From Macrotrachela quadricornifera (lineage: Eukaryota > Rotifera > Eurotatoria > Philodinida > Philodinidae), in assembly GCA_022393335.1 (NCBI GenBank), contig JAJEKB010000927.1:1-64000 (forward strand): a stretch of 64,000 nucleotides of DNA, given 5' to 3'. The stretch's first letter is position 1. Every line of letters starts with the position of its first letter. Under the pieces are notes generated by a model, which saw only the letters and a program-made list of their open reading frames with translations, did not search any database and was not told where the DNA came from. The position numbers and the translations under genes are program-made. This document shows positions 11,031 through 23,900 of this stretch, one piece after another.

Positions 11031-11448
11031 ACTGCTTTCTAGTATTTCTTTGTTTTTCTAATGTTGTCCGTCCATAGGTATAATCGTTACTGTTGGTTTT
11101 TCATGTTCTTTTATTGTTCCACAGTTGTGTCATTCCGAGTGTGAAACTGACATAATTAAACAAGAATTACAACAATAATTTATTTCTTTATTTTTTTTAA
11201 ATTCAATTTTATCATCCAAGTTTAATGGTAAAAAAAAAAACATTAGTTACAAACTTGATTTTTAATCTGAAAAGATTAGATTATCTAATTTTATTCGAAA
11301 CTAATCAAAAAATTTTTTACAAGAAACAAAAATATTCAATATGAAATTATCAGAATTAAGTCTATGATTAAATAAATTTTATAAATATATTAATCATCTC
11401 TAATAAATAATAATTCTTTTATCTATTTGGCTATTTATAGATTATAGA
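11031..11448. other. Intergenic
   Basis: AT-rich 3' UTR and spacer between p23 and the DJ-1 family gene. An AG acceptor in TATTTATAG at 11439-11440 lies eight bases before the next start codon and may be a trans-splice or 5' UTR splice site. Confidence 0.4.
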
Positions 11449-12030
11449 ATGGCACCAAAAAAAATTCTGATGATTATTGGTGATTTTGTTGAAGATTACG
11501 AAGTTATGGTTCCTTATCAAGCATTACTTATGGTGGGTCATCAAGTTGATGTTGTATGTCCAGATAAAAAAGCAAAAGAAACCGTAGCAACTGCTGTACA
11601 TGATTTTGAACAAGAACAAACATATTCAGAAAAACGTGGTCATAATTTTACACTTAATGCTACATTTTCATCAGTCAAAGCTAAAGATTATGATGCATTA
11701 GTCATACCCGGTGGACGTGCACCAGAATATATTCGATTAGATAAACGAGTACGTGATCTTGTACGTGAATTTGACAATAACAAAAAACCCATTGCAAGTA
11801 TTTGTCATGGTCTTCAAGTACTCGCATCAGCTGGTGTTGTTACTGGTAGAAAAGTAACAGGTTATAAAGCAATTGGACCTGATCTACAATTAGCTGGTGC
11901 AAATTATGTTGAAGTTGAACCAACAGAAGTAGTAGTTGATGGAAATTTAGTTACATCACCAGCTTGGCCTGGTCATCCAAAATGGCTTGCAGAATTTGTT
12001 AAATTACTTGGCACAACAATTAATCCATAA
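11449..12030 (+). CDS. DJ-1/PfpI family protein, DJ-1D-like
   Basis: Intronless 193-residue protein covering one full DJ-1/PfpI domain. The nucleophile elbow is ASICHG, with Cys119 followed by His120, preceded by VIPGGRAPEY and the N-terminal GDFVEDYE motif with its acidic residue. The tail has DGNLVTSPAWPGHP. Animal PARK7 has Cys-Ala in the elbow instead of Cys-His. The CHG elbow and the AWPGHP tail resemble the PfpI and plant DJ-1D branch, members of which act as glyoxalase III or methylglyoxal deglycases and some as proteases. The substrate cannot be told from sequence. Absence of introns in an intron-rich neighbourhood, together with the non-PARK7 type, leaves horizontal acquisition open. 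Confidence 0.85.
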   Translation: MAPKKILMIIGDFVEDYEVMVPYQALLMVGHQVDVVCPDKKAKETVATAVHDFEQEQTYSEKRGHNFTLNATFSSVKAKDYDALVIPGGRAPEYIRLDKRVRDLVREFDNNKKPIASICHGLQVLASAGVVTGRKVTGYKAIGPDLQLAGANYVEVEPTEVVVDGNLVTSPAWPGHPKWLAEFVKLLGTTINP

Positions 12031-12171
12031 ACGTTATTATTTTTTTTTATTTTATATTATACATGTGGTTCTAGTCTTTTTTTTTTATCTATTCTAGCAA
12101 TATTTAAATATACTATTTTAATCTATTAACAGGATAAAATTAAAACGATAAGTATCATTCTATTGTAGAAA

Positions 12172-12420
12172 ATGTCGGGTACTGATAATTCAAATAACAT
12201 TCCAACAACTACAACACCACTACCAACAACAACATCAACAGAAACAACTGTAGAAAACGATTTAGATAATCTCGTTTCTCAACTTCGACAAACAATTAAT
12301 AAAACTGATTGGCTTGTACAAAATACGTCGGCTAAATGGGAACAAGAAAATCCTGAATTAGCAAAACAATGGCGTGAAGCTATAAAAAATAATCAACCAT
12401 CGGACTCTACACTTCAATAA
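12172..12420 (+). CDS. Small Thr-rich protein of unknown function
   Basis: Intronless 82-residue frame starting MSGTDNSNN, with a Thr/Pro-rich first third, then a charged amphipathic part (ENDLDNLVSQLRQTINKTDW and KWEQENPELAKQWREAIKN) that could form helices. No signal peptide or membrane segment. I do not recognise the family. Its compact spacing (about 140 bp after the DJ-1 gene, same strand), balanced composition and Met start with AAAATG context suggest a real gene. Confidence 0.5.
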   Translation: MSGTDNSNNIPTTTTPLPTTTSTETTVENDLDNLVSQLRQTINKTDWLVQNTSAKWEQENPELAKQWREAIKNNQPSDSTLQ

Positions 12421-13079
12421 ATTTATACATAATCATTGTGTCAGATGTTTTAGAGAATAAAATTAATTAAAGAATGATTCATAATCATACGAAACTATTT
12501 TTATGTATCAGTGATCTAAATGGGCCATTGAATTTGTCTGCCTGTCATGAATTTTAAGGTTTTCAACAGAAAATATAAACTGAAGATATCTTTGATCCTA
12601 CAATATTAAAATTTGAATTACAAATATTCTGATTAAATACAATCATAACCATTAATATGTGATGACAAATTATTTCTTGTTCATTTGCTTATGAAATTCT
12701 TCTATTCGTTTAGTCAAGTTACTGTTCATGCATTAACCATTTCGCAACGACGTGGTCCATCGAAGGATCACATTATATTTTAAGCAGACACTATATAGAA
12801 GCGCACTTTCTTTTGCTTTATTCTTAGGCAAAATATCATTCAGTGGTGTAGCCAGGAATTTTCTGAGGAGGAGGGAGCTGAACTTATTTCTCATCGTAGA
12901 CATTATGATGTATTGAGCGTAGAAAACACGCATACTATTCACCAGAAAGTCCTAATGAACTTTGCTCATCCTGCATTATAGATGATACGTCTTGTCCCAT
13001 GTTTTTATGGAATATTTAAATAGAAAATCTTCCACTCCCTAGGTATACTTTATTTCACGAAAAAGAAATTATCTGATGT
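12421..13079. other. Intergenic
   Basis: No convincing gene. A minus-strand open frame at 12733-12942 abuts the transposon remnant but shows no clear transposase motif. Confidence 0.35.
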
Positions 13080-14760
13080 TGGATTGGACGAAGTTCGTGA
13101 TCGAAGCAGGAAGAATCGCATATATTTCCAGAAGTTGAACGATGCTAGGAAAGAACATAGATTGAGGCCCAAGCATCTTGAGAGCATCTTTGATGATAGT
13201 CAGCGGATTGGTGTTGTTGGTTTGCCAGTATTATTGCCACACATAAAATTCTATCTCGAGTACCAGCATGTGGTTAGTTAGTATATCGTTTAAATATACT
13301 TCAAACGAATCTTTGATTGTGGTGAAATTGATTTTAACTATCTAGATTATAACAATCTCAGTCCTAGTGTTATTAAAGAGAGCAGATGCATCGGAAATAT
13401 TCTGTTCACCCAACTTTAAGATAAGTAAATCAACTTTTTTCTATATACTACCAAATTCTTCATACTTCTCGCTAAATAAAATATGTGCTTAAAAAATAAC
13501 GCTTCTCTCACTTCGACGGGAGTAATAAACATAACTTGATGGCAACCATTTGGTGAATTGAAAAGCGAGTACCAAGATCATCGAGGATGTTCGAAAACCT
13601 CTCGACATGTCTTATTCATTCGGCGACGACGCAGGCGAGGTGTTGATAAAATATTGTACTCGTCGAGAAATGTAGTGAGGTCAACGAAAAGCTTATTTCG
13701 AATTGAAGTATCATATTGTAGTTCACTGAGATAGTCTGCAAGTTGCTCGACATCCTTGTAACACGAAACCAAGTCGTTTGAAGCTGTTCGAGAGAAGCAA
13801 CGATAGCACTAAATAGCTGCGGAAAAACAAGCACTGATATGTGCTTTTCGACACATCGAGTATCATAGACTTTTAGAAATGTTTGTCGACCGATTTCATC
13901 ACCAGTTGTTGCCTTCACGGCTGCCTGTTACTTAATTTGAAACCACTCTCTCTCCATTAACAACTTTGATCTTTTTATTTATTCAGCATTTTAAATAAGA
14001 CTGGTAAAGAAGATAAATCTTACTAAGTCTATTTAACAGTATATACAAATTTTCATGAGTCTTTTTGATTCTTCTCGTTCTAGTCATTCATCAAATTGTC
14101 CCAATACATTCATCTTTGTCAGTGATATACCACTTAACTCAATCAGGGATGTTTTCCAATAGAGTTTTTGAATTGAAAAATTTGGATTTGTAATTAATTT
14201 TAACTTAAGGTTTCTCTTACTCGTAGATGCCTTTTCTAACTCTTTCTCATAATTTCATTATACTACCTATTCGATTCGAGCGTATAGATTGAGACAAAAA
14301 TTGTTTTCCAGCTTACTTTGAAAAGATGTTTACGTTTCAATGATACATTGCAGAAAATGGTGATCTTCATCAAGATGATGAAGAAATTTTCTACTACATC
14401 CAGCTCACAACAACGCCGAATGGCTAACGAGGGAACACCCGAGATGAAGCCCAGCTTTAGAACTGATATTTTGTTTAAATATAGATCACATTGAGACTAG
14501 AAAAGCTCTATACGGACTCGAGTTTCTGAGCCTTTCTCTGAGATTTATGGTAATTTTACTGAATTTTTTACATTAGACTGGCTGTTCCAGGGACAATGAA
14601 GTCATGGGATTCAACGCTGAAATTTTCATCAGCTGTCCAAGCACAGTTCGAGCGTGATCCGACGATAACTAAACGTGACCAAAAATAACACAATACTGGC
14701 AAAAGACACCTTCAAACTTTGATGAGTACGATAATCAAGTGTATTTTAACAGCCATTCTT
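13080..14760 (-). pseudogene. Decayed hAT-type transposase, ZMYM1-like
   Basis: Minus-strand fragments in several frames follow the order of hAT/ZMYM1-like transposases (TTF-type zinc finger, DUF4371, dimerisation region). Near 14674-14718 is FEGVFCQYCVIFG, like the GxFCxYCVLF zinc-finger segment. At 13616-13918 is KVYDTRCVEKHISVLVFPQL, like the DTRWVEKH element, with SAIVASLEQLQ after it. At 13578-13772, in another frame, is LADYLSEL leading to STPRLRRRR. Near 13090-13190 is MFFPSIVQLLEIYAILPAS, like the start of the C-terminal dimerisation region. Frameshifts and stops separate the pieces, so the element is dead. Terminal repeats were not identified. Confidence 0.65.
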
Positions 14761-17533
14761 GCACACATACGAACATATCTGATGTGCTTAAACGAAACAT
14801 GTACCAACACAGCTGTTCTTCAATTTGAAACAGTTGCGAAGCATCAGCTGTACAATGGTCTATTCACTCATCCATACATTTGAATCTGTGATGATCAATC
14901 GGATAGATAGCATCGCACATTGGAAGGAAATAACAAAGAAAATATACAGTTCCACTTTCAGTGTTAAATTTAGAGATGTCTATCGAAAAGCTGAGAGATG
15001 GATGCTAAAGTCTCATCAGCCACTCTCTTCTCTATGCCACTGATATTATTCCACAGCACGATATGCTTCTTGAGAAAACAATTAGGAGAGAAAATATTTT
15101 TGATAGTAGCTATTACAGTAACCGCGACCATTATGCGCAGACCCTTCCTTTTCTTCGAGTTTGTAATCAACGAATTTACACTTCGAATTATTTGTTGTCT
15201 GTTACTTTGAACCAGGTTTCAGCTTTTTGAATGGCGTACGAACAACCAAAAAATCATACAAGACTTCTACGAAACTGTAGCATGGTCATATGGCGCCTAT
15301 CGTAATCTTCTTTTTAAAAAAAATAGGCATTAGTTATTACCGTTCTAAATATTAATTTACATATCATCTGAGGCATGTATTTTATATTAATAGCTAATTA
15401 GTTTAATTTATACATTGTTTTTCTCCATTGAAGAATACTCCATGATAGGAATAAGATAGGAGATTCAGATCATAATAAGGAATGTCAAAGAGAATGTAAC
15501 AATAATAAGAAGAAAAAAAAGAAAAAAAATTGAAATATTATTTTGTTTTGTTTTTATCTCGTTTCTACGGCGTAACACATATGAGAGAAAGAGAAAAACG
15601 AACTTGAGTAACTATCCAAATCGACATGAAACAAGGTCGCTTGGATAATAATAAAAACAAGAAAACGAAAAACAAATGACTGCACATATTGAAAAGATCA
15701 ATGCGTACATTTATTGAGAGTAAACAAAGATGAAAATAAATAAATCTTCAGAAATCATGTCAAACCATATAAATCCAGCAGGATAAAGTAGTTTAATAAA
15801 TGTTTTTTTACCGTTATAAAACAGTTAGAGAGTGAGAATAACTAAATTATTCGACCCTTTCAGAAAAATGAATGCATTTATATTAAAACTAGGAGCAAAT
15901 TTAACGTTCAAAATTGTATTGTAAAGAATGTCCATTGGACTACAAAAAACATCATTGAAATTATTTTTCATTCTCTCCTACCATTTAAGAGAAGTTTCAT
16001 TTATTATCTTTTCTTTCTTCTCGGAATCATTACTTTTTTTTAACATAGATTAATGTTTCCTGAGATAAGCTCGTTTTGATTAATATGATTTTCTTGCCTT
16101 CGTATTAACAGAATAATCCATTTTCATTCAAATAACATCATTATATTAGCATGAAAAATTTACACATAGACGACATGGATTGAGTCCAAACTGCTCGAGC
16201 TCATTATATTGCCTAGCTATACAGGACGTGAGCGGTACGCATAATTCTGCTTATTTTAATTAAACAGAAATCATCAAAACCTAAGTTCATAAATTATATT
16301 AATCATTCAATAATCTAAATACTTAAATATTCATTATTGAAAAAGTATGGATATATCATCTCTTGTTTGTCTTATTATTCAAGAAAAAAAAGAAGGAACG
16401 TTATACATATTAAAACAAAAGAAGAAGAAAAAAAAAGGGGAGGACATAATCAACACCGTGACATACAAAGACAAAAGAAAAAAAATCAATTTATGGATTA
16501 TATTAATACCGATGATGAATTTGGAAAATCGATAAACATACGGACGAATAATTAAAAAATCAATACATACACAAACGAACAAAACAAAAAAAAAAGCTAT
16601 GTTCAAAAGTCAAAGAGAAAAAAAGAAAACAGATGCTCAATCATTTTTGAATCAAGCAAATTATAATGATGATACTGTTCTGTAGAGAAACTTACACACA
16701 CACACGCGCGCACGATTGGATAGATATAATTCGACATCACACATATTTTAAAGACAAAACAAAATCAATCTAAACAGCACTGCTCAATGAGGTGACTATT
16801 AGAAAACAAACAAACAGATAATTTGTACAAAAGAAAATTTGATGCATACATCATCAGACTGTTTGCTGCAATAACAAACGATAAAGAAAAGAAAAACAAA
16901 AGGCAATATAGTCGAGTTTTTTTTTTAAAGAAACAAGATTTTGACGATAAAATCCCTGATAATAAAAGAAAAAAAAAATTTCAAGGGAAAAAGAAAATGC
17001 GCAGAAATATTTACTGCAAAACTTGGCAAGTCAGTTCGTTCATTCAAAAATGAAGCTCAATTTTTAACGCTTGATTTTTTTTTTCTTTCAGTCAAACAAA
17101 AAGAAATTTTTATACCTGAAATCTTCGTATGTATGTTTATGTGTATGTAATTTTTGTTATCACTGAGACAAGAGATTCAACGAAAAAAAAAATGTAAACA
17201 ACAACAACAACATCAACAAATATTTTCAAGGTCTCTTCGAGGATCATCCTATATATATACATAAATGGGTATAAAGGAAACTGCTAAGCAGATGAATATT
17301 TTGCTTTGTAGTTTTTTTTTTTTTGTCAGGCTTATATAAGACAAGCTGAGCAAACTCACAACATAATGATGATGACGTATGATTTGTGTTTTTTTTTTGC
17401 GTTTAGAACAGCAGAGAATGAAAAATTAGAAACAATAAATAGATAGTTGCACTGTGAGCAGTAGATACGAAAAAAAAGTCCCTGAAAAAAGCGTGCGAAA
17501 AAAAACACAACCTGCATATAGTAGTAATAACTA
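14761..17533. other. Intergenic plus probable FOXO 3' UTR
   Basis: About 2.8 kb, AT-rich with many poly-A tracts. The part adjoining 17533 is expected to hold the FOXO 3' UTR. Open frames such as those near 16337-17150 are poly-Lys or poly-Phe artefacts. Confidence 0.45.
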
Positions 17534-19001
17534 CTAAAATGAATAAGCAGATGATACAAGAGCAGCAGGTGTACTTGACGGTCGACTAATGGAATTTGGA
17601 CTTGATTGATTATTTACATCAGGTTCATCAGGTGATGATGATGTAGATGTTAATGGTGATAATGATGGAATACCATTTGGATTGAGCATAACAGTAACTG
17701 GATTATGACTATTTGAACGAGCACTATTTCTATGACGAGGTATTGTTGATGATGATGATTGATGTTCATCATCATCTTCAATAATTCCACCTTCTTCATC
17801 TGTTATATATTCCATAGATACAGATAATGATTTATCATTATTTGAAAGTTGTTGTTGCTGTTCTTTTTGATGTTGTTGTAAAATTCTCCGAAGTATTGTA
17901 CGTGCACTTAATAAACATTTATTATTTGATGCAGAATCTGTTGATGAAACTGTACATTTATTTGTTAAAAAATTTGATAATTGTGCACTATTATTATTAT
18001 TATGTGATTGCGTTTGTTGTTGATGTTGTAAAGCAATAGCTTTTAAAACAGCTAATGGTACACCCATCGATATAAGTTCTTCATAACTTTTTTCATTTAA
18101 GCCCATAAATTGTTGTTTAGATTTTTCATCATCATCTTCATTAATCGTTTGTGAATTAGGTGAAATTTCAATTAATGTTCGATCTTCATCTTCATCACTA
18201 TTAACTTCAGCAACAACAAGTGGAATTGGTACATTCATTGATATATGTTCATTATTATCATCATCATCATTACCATTTCGTTTTGATTTTGAATGATTAT
18301 TATTAAGATCTTTTAAACGTTCTTCATCAAGCATTTGATAAAATTTTGAACGTTTTTTTGGTGGCATTTTACGTATACGTTCCATAAGATCATCAACATA
18401 TCCACCAACTGAATTTAATGATGATTGTTGTCTATCATCCATTTCAATATCATTACCATTTGAATTTATTTTCATCAAGGATTGTGTTATATGACGTGTA
18501 TCATGTTTTGAATTATAATAATATGAAGATGATGCTTCAGATGCTATAGATGAACCTGAACCTGTACGAACAGATGATGATATTGGAGGTGATTGACGAC
18601 TTGGAGCTAAACCTGATTCATAACCACTTGATGCGTTTGATGTTGACTGAAAAATACAAATATAGAAAAGATTATATAGAATGAATACATCAATAAATAT
18701 CAAACGAAAAATTTTAGTTGTTTTTGTTTTATAAAGATTTTTCATATCTTGAAAAAAAAATATATAAGGATGAATTAGAAGTGTATTCTGATCTTAATAC
18801 AATCATTCAAATATGTAGCTTTTAAAATAATTAGAACTATAAGAATCTACTTTCATTAAAATGAGAAAACATACTGAATCTTTTCTTGGTGGTACATATT
18901 CATCATTTTCATCATCACTTGGTCCACCATGGCTTGTTGTTGATGAAAATCCGCTTGAACGTCGTCTATAATTATGATAAGCTGCAGTAAGCATATCAAT
19001 A

Positions 19002-19065
<64 letters not shown>

Positions 19066-20990
19066 GCTGCTGCTGGAGATTCAATGTTGATGAATCATTA
19101 TTTTGATTGATTCTTTGTCTTATAAGACATGCTGATGGCATAGAACCATTTGTTACATTTGGATATGAAGTACGCATTAATTTATAACGAGGATCATTTC
19201 TATAATGATGTTGTTCATCATGAGAATTATTTGTTGATAAAAGTTTAAGTGTGTCTGATTTAAGATATGATGACATTTTATTATGATTACCATTATTTGT
19301 ATTCGATCGATTAATATAACTTTGAAGATCATGTATAGCATTATTTGGAGTTTGTTGTTGTTGATGATGATATTGTTGTTGCTGTTGCTGTTGCTGTTGC
19401 TGTTGTTGAACTTGAGAAGCTGCTTGAACAGCAGCATGCCAAAATTTTGTTTGAGCTAATAATTTATTTTGTGCTGCTGCTGCCGCTGCTGCTGAAGAAT
19501 ATGTTGGCGGTGAACTACCACGTCTTTGTAATGATGGAGATAAATTATTTATATCTGAATTAATACGTGTATTTAATGATGAAGGTGCTGGTGGTAAATA
19601 TGTTGAACGTTGTTGATTAACCATCATTTTATTTGAGTCTGATGAATGATGATGTCTATTACTATTGTATGATTGTGATTGTTGTCGATATGAAGACAAT
19701 AACCATTCAGCATGTTGTTGCTGTTGCTGTTGTTGTTGATTATATCGATCTGTTCCAAGTGCAACTTTTTTTGGAACTGGAAGGCCTGGTTCATGTGTAT
19801 ATGATGTTGGAATATGTCGATGTGATACAGATGTTGATTGTTGTGTTGTTGATTGTGATGGTATAGATTGTTGTTTATGTTTATTAATTATTGCTGTTGC
19901 TGCTTGAGAATTTAAAAATGCTCGATATGCTGCTGGATCAGTAACGCCAGCTGACATCATAGCTGCCGCAACTGATAATTGATTAAGTGTTGATGATGAA
20001 TTATTACCATGTGAATGTTCATTTAAACGTGTAGATTTTGTAATAGAAGTTGTTGAATGACGATGATAATTATTTGATGATGATAATGTAGATGAATTTG
20101 ATTCTATATTTTGTTCAGAATTTTGTGATAATGCTGATGATGTATTAATATTTGATACAGCTGCAGCTGCAGCTGCTGCTGCAGCAGCCGCTCGTTTTCG
20201 TTTTAAACTATATTTTTTATATGGTGAATTATTTTTAAACGATGGATTTATTGTCCAAACATATTTAACTGGACCTTTTGATAATGATGATATAACAGGT
20301 ACACGTATAAATTGATTGTGTAAAGATAAATTATGTCGAATTGAATTCTATAAAAGAAAAAAATATATATATATTATAAAAATTTTTATTTTCTTTAAAT
20401 TTATTTACCTTCCATCCCCAACTTGTTTTTGCATCAATTTTATCTTTAAAATATGGTACAAATTTAATAATCCATTCATATACTTCATTTAATGTTAAAC
20501 GTTTCCATGGACTACTATCAATAGCACGTGTAATCAATTGAGCATAAGATAGATTACCCCATGGATTACGATAAGTTTTATTTATACCAATACCAAGTTC
20601 TTGTATAATTGATTTACCCAAACGTTTATCATATTCAGCAAGTATATCACGTTTTTCTCTTCGATGACGTGGCCATGTATTAAAACGTAAGCGATCACGA
20701 TGAATATTATTATTTGAACCAGTTGAATCAAGAAGTGAAGTACTTTGTGAAAAACGTCGACGAGTAGGACGAAGAGTTGTTGTTGCTTGAGGTGCTTGCA
20801 AATTTGAGGATGTTGGTGATGGTGAGCGATCTGTATAAGCATGTCGATGACACATTGTATCTGGTGGTGAATCAACTATTAATGATGAGTAATCGCCAGT
20901 AGTAGACGAAATATAATGATGATTAGATATATCCTCATCATTGTCATCATCAACGAGTGAAATATCAATTGGGTGACGAGAATGATGCAT
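17534..20990 (-). CDS. FOXO: FOXO forkhead transcription factor
   Basis: Three exons, 20409-20990, 18875-20347 and 17534-18646, give 1055 aa. The ATG at 20990 is used; an upstream GTG is not a credible start. The forkhead spans about residues 141-235: NPWGNLSYAQLITRAI, RLTLNEVYEWI, VPYFKDK, GWK, then NSIRHNLSLHNQFIRV. NPWGNLSYAxLI and the PYFKDK extension are FOXO-specific. The intron between GWK and NSIRHN cuts the forkhead, as the first intron does in vertebrate FOXO genes to my knowledge. Before it, RLRFNTWP (R100, R102, T105) is an RxRxxT site matching the first AKT site of FOXO proteins. After it come KKYSLKRKR (basic, likely NLS), poly-Ala and long poly-Gln tracts, and a Ser/Asp-rich tail. 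Later AKT sites were not clearly found. FOXO links insulin signalling and stress to transcription. At 1055 aa it is far longer than human FOXO1 (655 aa), mainly through low-complexity sequence. Confidence 0.92.
19015..19075 (-). repeat. CAG/CAA repeat encoding poly-Gln in FOXO
   Basis: Nearly uninterrupted CAR-type codon run coding for roughly two dozen Gln in exon 2 of FOXO. CAA and CAG are mixed, which usually slows slippage. A second Gln-rich stretch lies near 19362-19407. Confidence 0.85.
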
Positions 20991-23900
20991 GATTAACACT
21001 GTTTACTATCTGACCATTTGGCCGCCACTGACTATTAACTTACAAAGCATCTGGAAAAAAGAATGAGACAAGAAAAAGACAAAAAGAAATTCATCGTTTT
21101 TTTGTTCTCATGAGAACCATCTGGTATATATATATATATATATATATAAAACTATGCGTATTGATCGAAAAATATACTCATTGTTATTACGTAAGAAACA
21201 ATATAGAAAAGAGAGTTCAACTACTCTGAGGTCTCTCTAAATGGATATAGTAAAAATGTCACCCTTAAATGCACTGGTGGCAGAAGAAGAGAAAAAGGGA
21301 ACGAGCAAAAAAAAAAAAGTTGACCCTTCTACCTTCCATTGCTCGCTTGTGTGCGTTCGTTTTTTTTTTCTCTTTTTCTCTCGTAGTTGCATGCATGGAA
21401 ACGACGAGAGAGCAAAAACACCATCACAGAGAGCGTCGTTCGATGATGCATTCCGCCAACGAGCGCGCTCCGCTTTTTTTTTTTTTTGTTATGTGCTCAA
21501 GCGTACGTCAATACATATTTCTTTCTCATATTTTTTTTTTTGTATGCATTGCTTATACGGCGCGGCCGAAAACAAAAGGAACGCGCGACCTCTCTCTCTT
21601 ATTCTTACATATATATATATATATATACGCAACAAAAGTCGTGAGTTTTTTTTTTATGATAGCGATAAGCCTGACCGCAAAAGTTTACGATGAGTAACGC
21701 ATGGCGTCAGAAAGCAAAAAAAAAAGGAAAAAAAGAAATTGATTTTGCATGTAATAAGATAACGTCGCAAAAATATATTTATGTGTATATAAAACGGAAG
21801 AGAAATTTTCAAAATTTCCAACTAGTTAAATATTTCAATAAAAGTAATAATTTCAAATAATTAAATGAAAAATCCTACACAAAATATTTCTCTTGTTATT
21901 CTTTTATTCAATATATGTCTCTCCCTTTCTGCCACTTCAATCATCATCGTCATCATCATCCCACAGGAAACATAAACAAATATTACTATATATTATAGAC
22001 GAACGTACAATATCTGTTTTTGAGTACATTCGTATGGGGATTAGGCAATAACATTCAGATTTAGTTAGACAATACTATATAATGGGAAACAAAAGGTTTA
22101 ATTAACATTTAGAATCTCACTTGAATTTACTACTGAGAACTTATGAAAATATATCTTTTAACCTGCTAATAAAACGATTTTATGAAAAAAAAAAGAGAAA
22201 AGCAATCCAAGACAATACAACACCTTGTCATCAATTGCCTGGTATTTGTTTATTTTGCTCGGATATGTATACATATATATATATATATATATATTTATAT
22301 ATGTATATATATATGTGAGGTATTGTCAAAAGGGTACAGTATATGCGATGTGCGCAAGAGAAATCATCACATCATACATCCTATCTTAGTGCCCATAAGT
22401 ACAAGGCTCTTTTTTTCTTTGTATAGTATTGTCACATTATCGTTGTCGCTTCTCGACCAAGCACAAGCTATTTTTTCTTCCATATATATATATATTTATA
22501 TATATATATATATATACGTACATTAGATGCATACTAAGCAATTTCTTTGAGCAGAACAAAAAATCTTTCTCTTTCTTCTTTTTCTTTCATATACTAACGA
22601 TAGAGGAAAAAAAAATAGCTGATGGGTGCGAAAAGCGAACAAGGTTGTCAATATTACATAATAGAGTGTAGGCGCGTGTATGAACGAACGTTCTGTTTTT
22701 ATTATTGACATAATACATTACGATATGGAGTATACACATACACTTCTATTTTCTTGTTTCTATAGTAAAATACATACATTAACTTTCTTTTCTTATATAT
22801 ATATATATATATATTCTTCTATCAACCACCTACAGTGAATAGAAGAGAAAAAAAAACTCTGCATGAATAAAAATGACTATGAAATCAACTGTTTTTGTTG
22901 CTATGTAATCAATTGATAGTAAAAGAAAACAAAGAAATTATCGGTGATAAACTTTTATTTTTAGAAACAAAGAAAACAAAGAAAAATTTTTGTTTTTTTT
23001 CTAACATGATGAAATTTATTTTCAATCTTATTCAAACATACATCTATTTATAACATATGAAAAACACCAAAACATAAAATATAATCAATAAACTTTACCC
23101 TTTTTTTTTCTATATAGTTTTATTCATGCAAATGTACGAATGATCCCTGACTAATCAAAAAAAGCACAATATTTATGGATGAATGAAAGTATTAAATAAA
23201 AAAAAAAAAGAGAAGAAAAAAAAACAATCTGTCATGATTTCTTGTTAATATTCAAAGCAAAAATAGACTGTATTATAAAAAGAAATCCTGCTCATAGAAA
23301 TTTTACTCGTAATTGAACAACTTAAGATTAGCGTAGGCGAAAGATTATTATTTTCTGACAAAAGTTGTTATTCATAAAAGAAAAAACTAATCAAAATAAG
23401 CAAACGCCTACATTATTTATGATTCAAACTATGATTACATAGAAGATCAAATGTATCCAGAGAAAAAAAAAACTAAATGAGAAATTTAAGAAAAACTAAA
23501 ACAAAAAAAAACATTTCTTCCATAAACTCATTTTCTATCGTTTGTTCCTATTTTTTTTTCTGTTCATAGCACATCCATCTTCAGTTAATTTAACTCTATC
23601 AATTAAATCTCACATATATATAAAACTAATTTCAAATATGAATAATATGTCAATGTCATCTTGACACATTCGAGGTTATTTCAAACGTTATTTCCGTTAA
23701 GATATTAAAAATATATTAATGATAAATAAATATGTATATATGTATATATACTATTCTATATCAACCTTCGAACTTGATCTAAGATTTTCTTTCCTATCTC
23801 ATTCTGTTTTACAAGGACATGTGTTATGATATAGTTTGTTGATCTTACATAATAATAGATAAATAAATTGGAATGTCATGAATTCTAGTTTTCTTATCTA

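Noticed and set aside
10738..11061. Open frames antisense to, and in another frame of, the second p23 exon
   Set aside because: They arise from the Gly-Met and Asp repeats; the p23 frame has the splice and stop that fit the family.
17827..19866. Plus-strand and alternate-frame ORFs across FOXO exons
   Set aside because: Shadows of Gln, Asn and Ser codon runs (poly-Val, poly-Leu or poly-Ile proteins).
20988..20999. FOXO start at a GTG giving three extra residues
   Set aside because: Eukaryotic initiation at GTG is not expected; the ATG at 20990 follows three codons later.
21241..22711. Overlapping ORFs on both strands upstream of FOXO
   Set aside because: Composed of homopolymer and TA-repeat translations; no domain, no consistent frame.
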